NCBI GenBank assembly: GCA_038030265.1 | Contig: CM075943.1 | Span: 2,232,001 to 2,296,000 of the forward strand | Origin: Corythucha ciliata | Taxonomy: Eukaryota; Arthropoda; Insecta; Hemiptera; Tingidae | Direction: 5' to 3' | Length of the DNA stretch: 64,000 nt | In this document: positions 34,424-45,917 of the stretch, one piece after another | Layout of the letters: each line of letters begins with the position of its first letter | How positions within the stretch are numbered: position 1 is the stretch's first letter | Made by a program: the position numbers and the translations under genes | The notes under the pieces: model-generated | What the model saw: the letters and a program-made list of their open reading frames with translations, nothing else | Told to the model about the DNA's origin: nothing | The model's database searches: none

Positions 34424-35285
34424 AGACAGACGCGGATTCAGTATTTGCTCAAGAGAGGTGCTAGAGAAATGCTGTGGTTCGCTCTACTAAAACTGGTTTG
34501 ACAGCCTTTTCACTGCCTAAAAATAGTTAAAACTAGCTATTTACACTATAAAAACGGCTAAAGTGACTAAAGTCACGCCCAAAAAAACAAAACTGTCGAT
34601 TCGCAATTTGAAAATGGCTAAAACTGGACTTAACGCGCCCTAAAAATTGCTGGCGACTGGTGAACTTCTGAAAATGCCTAAAAAGATCATGTCTACCGCC
34701 CGAAAGTAGCTAAATCGACCATTCGTGCGCTAAAATTGATCAGACTGGCCATTCTTGAGCCAAATATGACCATAATGCGCGCTTTTGGCTTGACGGACTA
34801 ATCAAGCCCTGAAAACGGCCAAAATGACTTCACGTGTCCTGGAAATGCCTAAAAAGATGATTGCTTCTTTGAAAATGGGAAAATCGACAATTTGCGCAAC
34901 AGGAATGGTCAAACTTCATGGCCTTGGCTTGATGGACTAGGTATTTGAGCCCTGAAAATGGCAAAACCGACGATTTGTGTCTTTAAAATGGCTAAAATTA
35001 CTATATTTGAGCCCTAGAAATTGCCGAATTTACTTTACGAGCTCTAGAAATGGATTACCCGACGAATCGAGCTCTAAAAATGCCTGAACAAGTGACTCCT
35101 GCCCTGAAAATGGCAAAATAGACCATTCGGAGCGCCGAAAACGGCCAACCCGGCTGTTCTCGCCTTGACATGGGACGTACTGTTCGCTCCTATAACTGGA
35201 AAGACTGACTTTATGCGCCCTCTAAATGGCAATTATAGCTATTCCCTCCTTGAAATCGTCAAAACTTACTTTGTGTGCCCTGAAA
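34424..35285 (+). repeat. hAT-like left-end fragment followed by type E minisatellite
   Basis: CAGACGCGGATTCAGTATTTGC (34426 onward) closely matches the sequence at 16829; both continue into arrays of aaaatggctaaactgac units. The right end is not found. Confidence 0.6.
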
Positions 35286-35299
35286 AGCTGTGCCCAACA

Positions 35300-36380
35300 A
35301 AGTAAAATATCAATTTTGAAGTAAAATATTCAGTTTGGAGATAAAGTGATATGTTTGGGGTGGAACCGCAAGTTTCAGGGTAAAATCTTCAGTTTAGGAA
35401 CGTTTTTGGGATGAAATCGTAAGTTTTGGAATTAAAACAGTCAGTTTTGGGGTAAAATGGCCAGTTTTGTATTAACGTCATCAGTTATGGGGCAACACGT
35501 CAGCTTTGGCGTGAAATCGTCTGTTTTGGTATAAAATCGTCACATTTCCGATGAATTTGTCATTTTTTGTTGTTAAATCACCTGTTTTCAAGGCAGAATG
35601 GTCTAAAATCACCGGTTTTGAGGAAAACTTGAGTTAAAGTGTGACATTGTCAGTTTTGGAGTAAATTATCTAATTTTGAGCGGAAATTGTCGTTTCGGGT
35701 GTGAAATATTCATTTTGAAATGGAACAGTAAAGTTAAGTTTTAGGTTAAAATCGCCAGTTTTGTGTAAGCATCTTCATTTTGAGGGGGGGGGGGGCACGT
35801 CAGACATGGCCAGGAATTGTTGTTTTTTTTTGTTTTTTATTTGTTTGTTTGTTTTTTTTTACTAAAATCGCCAATTGAAGGATATAATCGGCAGTTTTTA
35901 GTACTGAATGGTCTGTTAATTGTAATTAAGATCATTTTTTTTATTCGTTTTGGGTTAAACCCGCCATTTTTAGGCGGAATTCACCAGTTTTGGGGGTAAA
36001 GACTTGGATTTTAAAAGTTGTGCTGTGAAATTTTTAGTTTAGGCGTAAACACTTCGTCTTTGGCGTAGAAACGTCAGTTTTGAAGTAAAATATTCAGTTA
36101 CACTAGAGTGAAATATTCATTTTTTTTGTTAAAAAACGTCAGTTTTGAGTTAAAACCCGTTATTGTTTGGTTAAAAAATGTTTAATTTTTACGTCTCTCG
36201 TAACGATTTCCGGGGAAATCGAATTGTCTGTTAATAGAAAAAGTCTGAATAGAATTGTCAGTTTTTGGATAGAAAATCAGGAATAGAAGGCTAAAACAGA
36301 TAATTTCCGAACGAAAATGTTGGTTTTTGATGGATTACGACCCTTTTTTGTGAAAACTCAGTTTCCGGGGAAGAATTTGA
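35300..36380 (-). repeat. Type C minisatellite, reverse orientation
   Basis: Units of the form ttttggggtaaaatcgtcag, the reverse complement of type C. It is followed at 36465-36479 by GACTACGCCCCTG, a hAT-like right end whose left partner is missing. Confidence 0.75.
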
Positions 36381-36489
36381 CGATTTATTGCGCTACCAGT
36401 TCTTTTGTTGGGGGTCTCTAGTTTCCATAACGTCCGACATATTCTGCCCAGCCTTTGGTCAAGGGCTGACTACGCCCCTGGCTAGGAAG

Positions 36490-37135
36490 GTGTTTTTAAA
36501 AAAAGTAAAATTATACAAGATCACTGTAGCACAGGTCTTGGAAAACGAAGTGAATAAAAATATATTACCGACACTAAAGGTTCATTAAGTCCAAGAAAAA
36601 AAGTCAACGGACGAGGGATAGACTTGGGGAGAATGCTACTGAGTTCATTGGAGCGATAGTAGAACTGGTAAAGTGGTGGTAACCTGCAAGATACTCTAGC
36701 GCAGTGAAGCGATAGAAGTGATGAATGAAGAGGCGATTATAAGTGAAAAGGAATGTCACCGTTAGAGGGTCGAAATGGTGATTTCAATGTGGTCGTCACC
36801 GGAGCCAACAGTGACGGAGTAGTCACAGTGACAAAATCACCGACAGTGAAATCACACCTCACCTCTAGCACCAATCGTGGACTTCAAGGGTTCATTTAAA
36901 TCTTCAGGAAATTCCGCACAAGCGTACCAAATGTTTTAATCATAAAAAACACGAGCATTTTGTTTTAAACATTACAACCCTGGACCGAGGAGACGTACTG
37001 AAACTCTGAAACCGTTGATAATGCACAGAAAAACTGTGTGTACAGCAAGATCATTTTGCCGTGAGTGAAAGTGGAACCAGAGAGTTTGAAATGACCCGAT
37101 TTGTATATTACACCAAAAATATAATTAGACCAGTC
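36490..37135. other. No gene seen
   Basis: A purine-rich stretch with many gtg/agtg repeats (36620-36860) and no recognisable open frame. Confidence 0.45.
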
Positions 37136-37139
37136 AATA

Positions 37140-37790
37140 CAGGGTGTTAACATTAAGGTCGCACCACCGGTCAGGGTTCGATTCTGCAACTCATTTGCGG
37201 CAAAAGTTGTCCCCTGCAAAAAAAAATTTCACCCCGCACGAAGTCCGACTTTTTTCACTTTCAAGATTTTTTTCGTGTTATAGACATTGCGTTACTAAAA
37301 CGACTGTAACTCGCTTGTTTCTGGCCGAAAATCAAATCTGAATACACCGTTGGAAAGAGCGTTAAATTTGCCATCTTTCCAATGCAAAATAATTTTCAAA
37401 TGTAGGATTCAGGGGACTAAAATAAGCCCGAGTAGTAAAATGTGAGAAACTACGAAAATTTGCAGAATTTTCAAACGTTTTCAACTCCCACTGAATCTGT
37501 CGGTTAATCGTACACTGCAATCTTAAAAGTTGGCGTAGAACTTCAGCTTTCTTTAGGTCTAGTCATTTTTTTAATTAAAAAATAGAATAGGTGAGAAAAC
37601 CGCGTCTGATTGAAAAAATAGGTCTTTTTTAATTTTACTCAATTATTTAATGACTGCCAAATTTTCACAGTTTGGTGGAATAAAGGGTGGGATACGCCTG
37701 TTTTATGTTTGTTTTTTCTGTGGCTGAATCGAATGGTGGTGCTAACGATGCTCATGAATTAGTTGAGCTAGGGGAATAGGGGTAATACGT
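37140..37790 (+). repeat. Left TIR of the 2.7-kb element
   Basis: Pairs with the split right arm. The outer 530 bp is strongly similar; the inner part (37670-37790) is weaker but keeps GAGCTAGGGGAATAGGGGTA. Confidence 0.8.
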
Positions 37791-38696
37791 TACCGATGTT
37801 TAATATTTTAAAAAGCATTCCGTTTCTACTAAGGGCGCAATTCGGGAATAGACCGTCTGATGGTAACATCTATAAAAGACAAGCATGAGCTATTTTATTC
37901 ACTTTGGCATATTTTCGGTGTGTCCTTCGTGTTGGTCCCCACTATCCGTTCTACAACCCAATGATTCTGCCTGATTTGATCGCCGAATACGCTAATCCTC
38001 AAGCAGATCCTCTAGAAACGCTTTCTACCTATTTGATAAACTATATGCTCCGAGGTAATCATGCTCGGCGTTTACATGCAGTTACAGTAAAGCGCTCCGA
38101 GTAATCAGAGTACGAGATTTATCACTCACAAGTGAACGCATTTTTTATACTCGTGGATTGGATTCAGAGGAATAATTCTATGGCCTCCTAGAAGACCGGA
38201 CCTTACCCTTCTCGGCTAACGTTTGTGGAGGAACTTAAAACAGGAGTTTATACAGATATGGTGAAAAACATCCTGAGATCGAGGATCTGCTGGATAGGAT
38301 TCACATGCAGTGACTAAGAAAGGCGGAATCCAGAGGTTTCGGAAGGAGCAGTGGATGAGGTTCGCCGCATATGCCTAAACCAAAATAGCGGACACACAGA
38401 AAATATCATGCTGAGGTGAATAAAGTAGCTCTTGTTCGTCGTTTCCCGCATGTTCTCTCGTTGTTATTAGAGATACTCGGACTTTTCCCACAAGTAGCAA
38501 CCCTTAGTGGAAAATAAATTCATTTTTAAACATAACACCAGACTACCCCTATTCCCCTAGCTCTCCTATTTCATGAGCCACATATACACCACCCGATTCA
38601 GCGCTAGCGTGATATGCGCGCCAACCGCTACTCGTTTCAGCGAGAAAAAACAAGTAAACCCCACCCCTTATTCCACCAAAATGTGAAGATTTGGCA

Positions 38697-39304
38697 TTGT
38701 AAAGGTTGTAGAAAGGCGGGGTACAGTTGATATAGTTATGAAGAAAAAGCCAAAACACCCGTTGAAGTCTTCAATTATTTATTTTCGCCTACGTTTCGCT
38801 ATGCTCCTAGCATCCTCAGGGCTCCAAAGTCCGAAATGTTAAAAAGTTCCAGGCCGTTAAAAACAAAAGGCTCACATTCTAAACACACCTGATGTATAAA
38901 TGAGAGACCTTGTTAAATAATTAAAACCATTTTAAAAACCCACAATTAACGAAATTAAATGAAGCAATTAAAACCCCCTCCCCCCATGACAAATTAGGTT
39001 AACAAAAAAAATTTAATAAATTTTATATTAATAATATAAATATAATCTTATTAATAAAAATTTAATAATTGCTTCATTTAATTTCGTTAATTGTGGGTTT
39101 TTAAAATGGTTTTAATTATTTAACAAGGTCTCTCATTTATACATCAGGTGTGTTTAGAATGTGAGCCTTTTGTTTTTAACGGCCTGGAACTTTTTAACAT
39201 TTCGGACTTTGGAGCCCTGAGGATGCTAGGATCATAGCGAAACGTAGGCGAAAATAAATAATATAAGACTTCGACGGGTGTTTTGGCTTTTTCTTCATAA
39301 CTAT
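38697..39304. mobile_element. 608-bp palindromic insertion with 16-bp TSD
   Basis: The same 16 bases, ATGTGAAGATTTGGCA, occur at 38681-38696 and 39305-39320, and removing the segment restores the TIR of the host element. The insert has 32 unique bases, then a roughly 240-bp arm (38732-38970) and its reverse complement (about 39060-39304) around a 90-bp AT-rich spacer. A 16-bp TSD is longer than cut-and-paste elements make and suits target-primed retroposition. Confidence 0.75.
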
Positions 39305-39841
39305 ATGTGAAGATTTGGCAGTCATTGAATAATTGAGCAAGATAAAAAAAACACCTATTTTGTTTCCATCAGACGCGGTTTTCTCGCCTATTCGATTTTG
39401 TAATTTAAAAAATGGCTAGACCTAATGAAAGCTGAGGTTCTACGCCAACTTTTAAGATTGCAGTGTACGATTAACCGACAGATTCAGTAGGAGTTGAAAA
39501 CGTTTGAAAATTCTGCAAATTTTCGTAATTCCTCACATTTTACTATTCAGGCTTATTTTTCGTCCCCTGAATCCTACATTTAAAATAATATTTAGCACTG
39601 GGAAGATGGTAAATTTAACGTTCTTTCCAACGGTGTATTCAGATTTGATTTTCGGCCAGAAATAAGTGAGTTACAGTCGTTTTAGTAACGTGATGTCTAT
39701 AACACGAAAAAAATCTTAAAAGTGAAAAAAGTCGGACTTCGTGCGGGGTGAAAATTTTTTTTTGCAGAGGACAACTTTTGCCGCAAATTAGTTGCAGAAT
39801 CGAACCCTGGCCGGTGGTGCGACCTTAACGTTAACACCCTG
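39305..39841 (-). repeat. Outer right TIR of the 2.7-kb element
   Basis: Reverse complement of 37140-37669. A tRNA-like GGTTCGATTC (B-box form) is present in both arms (37186 in the left). Confidence 0.82.
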
Positions 39842-39867
39842 TTTATAGACACGAAAATCGGGGTAAA

Positions 39868-40975
39868 TCGCAAACATGCATGTAATTGATTTTTTTTGTT
39901 GCGTGTTGTTAGGACCAATGAGAGCAGATATTACTCAAGTTTGCAACCCTCAAAACCTTGTGCTTAACTCATGGCACTCGAAAAACTAATAAATTTCATC
40001 ACTTTTTCTGGTTTTTTAAACAAAAATACCAGATGAAAGAGTTTTTCGAGCATGACCACAGTATACATTGTTAAAACCAACTAAATTTGCTACAATTTAA
40101 ACCATGCCCGAGCATCCTGGGTCTGTTAGTTCAGGAAATACAGTCAATCAACAAAATACCTTATCTCGCCAAAAAGCGAGATTTTATTGGTAGGGTAATT
40201 TTTCAAGACCCGTAGCACTCAAATACACGGTGATTGGTACTTATTTGAACAAAATGAGAGGGGTGATTGTACACCCAAAATGCAACAAAAAATTTCCTAT
40301 TACTTAAGTTCAGATAATCAATTTGTTGTTTTTTAGCACATCACGGGTTTTCGCAGCAAAAAACATCTGTAACATGGGAAGTAAGCGTCCTAGGTTAAAT
40401 CCAACGGCACCACTGAAAAGAGCACTCTTTTCTTTTGTGTGAGTAAAGACATTCGAGAGCCAGAGTAGAGCCATTATTTTGCTCAACCAAGTACCAGTCA
40501 CCCTGTCCTACGGAATATCCACGCGAAAATAAATTTTAGGCAATAGCGTCAGATTCAAATTGAGCTACTGCCTAAGAATTATTTTCGCGTGGATATTCTG
40601 TAGGACCATTATGTTTGAGTGCTACGGGTCTTGAAAAATAACCCTATCAATAAAATCTCGCTTTTTGGCGATATTACATATTTCTTGATTGGCTGTATCC
40701 CCGAAAATAACAAACGTAGGACGTTCGGACTGGGCTTAAATTGTAGCAAATTTAGTTGGCTTCAACAATGTATACTGTGGTCATGCTCGAAAAACGCTTT
40801 CATCTGGTATTTTTGTTTAACAACCTAAAAAAATTGATGGAATTTCGTGATTTTTCGAGTGCCACGAGTTGAGCACAAGGTTTTGAAGGTTGCAAACTTG
40901 AGTATAAATTACTCTCATTGACCCTAACAATGTGCAAAAGAAAAAACAATTACATGCATATTTGCGATGTTTGAT
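39868..40975. mobile_element. 1.1-kb foldback element
   Basis: The arms 39868-40222 and 40605-40975 are inverted copies. The centre includes the 40225-40460 segment shared with 6178-6425 and the 102-bp palindrome at 40505-40606. It lies 26 bp from the end of the 2.7-kb TIR element. Confidence 0.78.
40505..40606. repeat. 102-bp palindromic MITE-like unit, second copy
   Basis: GTCCTACGGAATATCC at one end, GGATATTCTGTAGGAC at the other. Inverted relative to the copy at 6079-6177. Confidence 0.65.
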
Positions 40976-40999
40976 ATTTATATTGACTGGCCTAAATAC

Positions 41000-42125
41000 C
41001 TACTCATAAATTATTTAATAATGAACTTGAAAATAGGACGCTTCCAAGATATAAGAGATTTGGCCACAATATCATGTATGAACGACTTGTCTCAAAGAAC
41101 CTAAAAGTACCTAGTATAATTGTGTCTAAAACTTTTCTTTCGAGTGGTCAACTTCTTTTCGTCGCCGGCCTGTCGAACACACGACAACCCAAAATCGGGC
41201 TTATAACTAGGCCCCATCTTCAGTATTGCAAGGGGCAGCCTCAGCCCGCATATTGGCCGCTGTGATCCCCCCCCCCCCCAACCAAGGATGGCGAAGCTCG
41301 TAACTCACACTTTTGAGTTATTTTCCCCTTTGGTGAGGCGGCTGGCTTGCTTGCACAGGACCGGGCTTTTTTTTTTTTTAGGGAATGAATTAAACGAAAC
41401 CATCGCGACGTTTGCCTGGCGACTCACCAATATAAGAAAACCTCATAGGTCTGTTCGCGAAGGTGTACACTAGGTTGCCCGAGGGTACACTCGGGCGCGC
41501 GAAAAGCGTTCGCGAGCAGACGAGTGTAGGTTAGTGTAGGGTGTTCGCGATGAGTTCAGAGCTACTCTCCGGGCTGCCCGAAGTCAAGATGAATATACAG
41601 AGGTGTGCTCACTTTTCAAGGGGCAATATGGCGTCTCGTTTGAGCTTCGTGGATGACGTACTTGGTCTATCACCCTCCCTCTATGCATCAGACTTTACGT
41701 TAGACAATGTGGGAATTAAGAATGTAACTGCATTTTTCCAGCCAAAATTATCGTAATTTCCCATTTTTTATGTTTAATTTATACTTAATGCATAATAGAG
41801 GTACTCATTTAAAAATAATTATTTCGGTAAATAAATAAACAAATGTTAAAAAACCGCGTTTTTGTGGTAACGCGGCAAGGGGGGTGGAATGTTACTTAAA
41901 TACAAAGAAATACTCCTTTACAGGTTTACAGAGCATTTAAATGAGTACGCTTACTTATTTTAAATAAAATACTCTAATTAGAGATAGTATAACAATCATA
42001 TTTAAAATTTCTTGTGAGGGTATAGGTGCAACAGATCAACGAAACGTTATTCCCCAATGAGGAAGTAACATAAAAAATGAAAATCGCTGGAGACATTTTT
42101 TTTCTGAAGAAAATGACTAAATATG
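41000..42125. other. No gene seen; fragments of dispersed repeats
   Basis: AGGTCTGTTCGCGAAG (41449) and GACGTACTTGGTCTATCA (41654) recur inverted in 49195-49505. The open frame 41541-41756 has no recognisable domain. Confidence 0.45.
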
Positions 42126-42128
42126 ACC

Positions 42129-42270
42129 AGGGGGCCTATTCTCTAACAACAAGCAATATTTTTTTCGCCAGCCATGTATCTATTTCATTCATTTGTTTGA
42201 AGAAAATTAATGAAATAAACATATGACTTCGAAAAAGCTATTGATTCGGAGTTAGAGAATAAGCCCCCAG
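42129..42270. mobile_element. MITE with GGGCCTATTCTC termini, copy 2
   Basis: AGGGGGCCTATTCTCTAAC at the left, GTTAGAGAATAAGCCCCCAG at the right. Reverse-complement copy of 33712-33852. Confidence 0.75.
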
Positions 42271-42274
42271 GAAT

Positions 42275-43500
42275 TGAATATTAGTGCGTAAATGATTGAT
42301 TTCGATTTATAGCGAAATAATAAAACTTGCCAATTTTTTTTGTTACCTTTAACGGCCGGTCTGTGACTCATGACGTAACTAAGGGGTCGTGACCCCTCCC
42401 AACCCTCCGCATCATGGCTGTTATCATGTGTTGCCACTTCTTGTCCCTCCCTTTCTCTAAAGTTGTATTGTTTGATTTGTGGGAAGCCGTTGTGAAGGTT
42501 ATGCGAAGGCTGTTATTGCGTCATCAGTCTATCTAGCCTATTTCAAATGGGTCCCGCAACCCAATAGTTTTAAAAATTAATACAACAATTTAGAGCCTGA
42601 TTTTATGTGAACGGATCGTGTTATCATGAGTTTTGGTAACCAAGCTATCAAGATGGCATGATTTTGGAAAATGTGTTACTTCCTCATTAAATACAATTAC
42701 TTCCATTTTCCCGTTGGGAAACGGACTTACAGTAAAATCGAGTTCGTGTGTAATTCATATTCATAAATCATAATATAAATAGAGTGAAAGGCCGATAAAA
42801 GTGGTTTGGGCTGGAAGTACGTCCGTGTGTCTGGTGGTTTACAATCGTGGATTTCCACTAAAATGGAAACCTCGAGACTTTTCGCAACGAGAAACTCAAA
42901 TTTGGCCTGCGTTTTAAAGAAAACATGTTAGGCATCTTCTCTCATTGGGGAAATGCCGTTTTTTCCTATTTTAGCTTTCTAGTAAGGAGAACGTTCCTAA
43001 CGATTTTTTTTTTTTTTTTTTTCGTGCCTTTTACCCTGGCAGGAACACTTTCTCAGACTTAGTGAAAGATATGACTTTTTAAAACAAAAGGGAATAGTGA
43101 GAAAAATTACCTTGACTTTATCGAAAAAAAAGTATCAAACAATTGACCTTAGAAATACATAATTAAAAGATTTGTAAAATTAAGGGTGATAATTAAAATG
43201 AGTTTCATGCTGCATTCTGAAGGTGATCTGTTTAGGAAAAGGAAATTTTCCTCTAGTCTAAAAGAAATATGTAAAAAGAAAAAAATTGCAACTTGGGCTG
43301 GTACCTGCAAATTCTTGAAAATTTTACGTTTCTCATAAGTCATATAGGTATTAATTATGTTTTATCCACTTTTTCTTCAATTTATGAATGAAATTGAAAA
43401 ATTCCAGAAAAGGCAACAATACTAAACTTGCAAGAATATATTAGCCCTTTCCTATCATTAAAAATTCGTTTTTCTGGTCAAATTAAATTGAAGGCTCACT
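42275..43500. other. No gene seen
   Basis: AT-rich sequence with a T run (43003-43022) and no supported open frame. Confidence 0.45.
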
Positions 43501-43503
43501 CTT

Positions 43504-43723
43504 AAGGTCTATTCACACACATCAGTGCCGTGAACGGGACGTGCCCCGTCCGGGATACGGACGGGGCACGTCCGACAAGTAAAATATAATTCTCATATGG
43601 GAATTGAGAGGCTCGTTCACACGTGTCAGGGACGTGACCCTTCAATTTCCATTGAGAATAATATTTTATTTGCCGGACGGGGCACGTCCCGTTCACTGCA
43701 CTGATGTGTGTGCATCGACCTTT
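43504..43723. mobile_element. 220-bp foldback MITE, GC-rich arms
   Basis: The arms pair over at least 50 bp (ACACACATCAGTGC, GAACGGGACGTGCCCCGTCC). The left arm holds a second local hairpin, GACGTGCCCCGTCC against GGACGGGGCACGTC. TTA borders both ends. Confidence 0.8.
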
Positions 43724-44039
43724 ATTGCCATGACTTTTCGATTTTTTATTTTAGCAAATTTTCCTCAGTGCAAGGAAAACCATTGTTCTTTGATAAAGTC
43801 AGAAAATTCAGGGTTTCCGAAAAAATCTCATGTGTTGACTGTTTTAATTTATAAATACGTGGGGAGATTTGATTTTGTGGGCATGGATAGTTTTTGTTAT
43901 AAAACCTCATTTCGTGAAAAAATAATTGCATATTTAATGCGCGTACTGGAAGGAAGTTCCAGTATTTGATGTATATTTCAGTTCATGTGAAGCATCATGT
44001 TGCAATAATTTTCTAATTAGTCCAGTCAAATCGTATTTA

Positions 44040-44468
44040 AAAACGCTGCGAATTATCGAACAATGCCTTATTATTTCAACTGTGGGTTTATTATTCATGG
44101 ATGTAGTCAAATCCGGCTTGAAATTACATGAAAATCGACACCCCACACCCCTATGACCCCAAATCCTTTGAAAATCCCCATTTTGGACCCGCTTTTGGCC
44201 CATAAAACCCAAGGAGGTTATTTGATCAAACTGATCAGATGTTAGGACCAACTAAACCCCAAATGGAGTCTATGTGCGAAAGAACGAGTTTTTTCGAGCA
44301 ATCCTAGGGCAAGATATGGCCCGGACGGCGGACGGAAATTTTTTTTTTATTGCAGATTTGGATTCTACGCACTTTGAAACGTAAAACTACAAATTTTTAG
44401 GGGGGGTCAAAAAAAATTTTTTTGCGATACGATTACAAAGACTTATTATTGAGAAATAATAAGCCAAA
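44040..44468 (+). repeat. 430-bp dispersed repeat, copy 1
   Basis: Nearly identical to 52942-53372 (AAAACGCTGCGAATTATCGA to GAGAAATAATAAGC). It is missing from the opposite arm of its host foldback, so it behaves as an independent insertion. Confidence 0.8.
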
Positions 44469-45917
44469 AATACCATACGTGGACAAAAATCTCGTCTTTG
44501 ATTTGTCCACTTTATTCTATGTTTTTTGGGGTGAGGAACACGAATCTGAAGAGATCCAACAAAATTTCCTTGTGCGTTTTGAGAAAATCGCGAAAAACTG
44601 ATAATTTTTGGCACTTTTTTTAGTTTTTCGCTTGCATCAGCTCAATAACGCATCCTACGGAAAATTGTACCCTGTTCTTTTTTGAATAGCATCAAGTTCT
44701 GCGTCGAATCTTTTTTCATTTGTCACAATTGACACAGCCGTTTCGCCGGTATTGATTTTTTTGAAATGGTCATTTTTAGTCGCTTTTGGCAAAATTGTGT
44801 GAAAAAATAAAAGTAGTTCAACTCTCAGTTGAGTGATGTAATCTCTGACGCTACCTATAGTACTGGTGATATGTTGAGTTTTAACATTTGTGGACAAAGT
44901 TGGTGGGCATAACCACTTTTTTTGAAACAAAACCTATTTTCATCGCCCTGTACAGAATATTTTACGGACCTTCAAAAATTTGGCAAATATGGTTCCTGAC
45001 CGTAAATTTCATTAGCTTTCACTGAAAAATAGTGCAATTTTCATCGGAAGCTTCGTTCCGATTGGCAAAAACGTTCGGCTGAAGAAAGGAGTTAGTGGAA
45101 AATTACTCATTTTTCGAATTTCCCACGGCGTTTTATTGCCACTTATCGGGTCTTTATAAAAACGCCATACATGACTCCTTATAGGAAATTTAACGAGCTT
45201 TCAGATGAGTTTCTTTAAAGTTTAATCGAATGGATAGTTTTTGAGTTATAGGCCGAAATGTGACAAAAAAGGTTTTTTTTGCAGCAAATTTCAAATTGTT
45301 TGACGTTACGGCCCTGTCTTTTGTTTATCTTCAAATGAAATTTCATATAATAGGTCTGATAGAAAATTCTATCAGCTTTCAGATCGTTTTTCATAGAAAA
45401 AAATTGGACTAATAGTTCCCGAGCTACTGGCAAAAATGCGCAGAAAAACGTGGTTTTTGGGCCCCTTTTTTTCGCGTTTTTTGTCGCATAACTGATACCA
45501 CTGATTTTTCTAGTAGGTTTAAATGCTTTTCACTTATGTAAAATTCAATTCTGAACCACTTTGATTTCATTACATTTTCCGATTGGAATAGCCGTTTTTA
45601 AGTTGCTGCTGCCTTAGTAATTTTTATTCATTTTAACATAAGTGACTAAAAATTACCATTTCAAAAAAATCAATACCGGTGAAACGGCTGGGTCAATTGT
45701 GACAAATGAAAGAACGATTCGACGCAGAATTCAATGCTTTTCAAAAAATTAGAGGGTAATATTTTCCGTAGAATGCGTCATTAAGGAGTTATAAGCAAAA
45801 AACTGGAAAAAGTGAAAAAAATGAGCAGTTTTTCGCGATTTTCTCAAAACGCACAAGGAAATTTTGTTGGATCTCTTCATATTCGTGTTCCTCACCCCAA
45901 AAAACATAGAATAAAGT

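Larger units (their letters stand above)
37140..39841. mobile_element. 2.7-kb element with about 650-bp TIRs
   Basis: Ends CAGGGTGTTAAC and GTTAACACCCTG. The left arm, 37140 to about 37790, is the reverse complement of 39305-39841 joined to about 38540-38696; the right arm is split by the insertion at 38697-39304. The central 37800-38530 is unique, with a 66-codon open frame (37904-38104) of no known family. Non-autonomous; superfamily not determinable. Confidence 0.82.

Noticed and set aside
37183..37200. tRNA B-box (GGTTCGATTC) as a pol III gene
   Set aside because: No A-box or cloverleaf partner nearby; it lies in a TIR and is present in both arms.
37904..38104. 66-codon open frame in the 2.7-kb TIR element as a transposase fragment
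   Set aside because: No catalytic signature or similarity to known transposases; kept only as a note on the unique centre.
43604..43969. 121-codon open frame as a gene
   Set aside because: Begins inside a palindromic MITE and runs into AT-rich sequence; no family resemblance.
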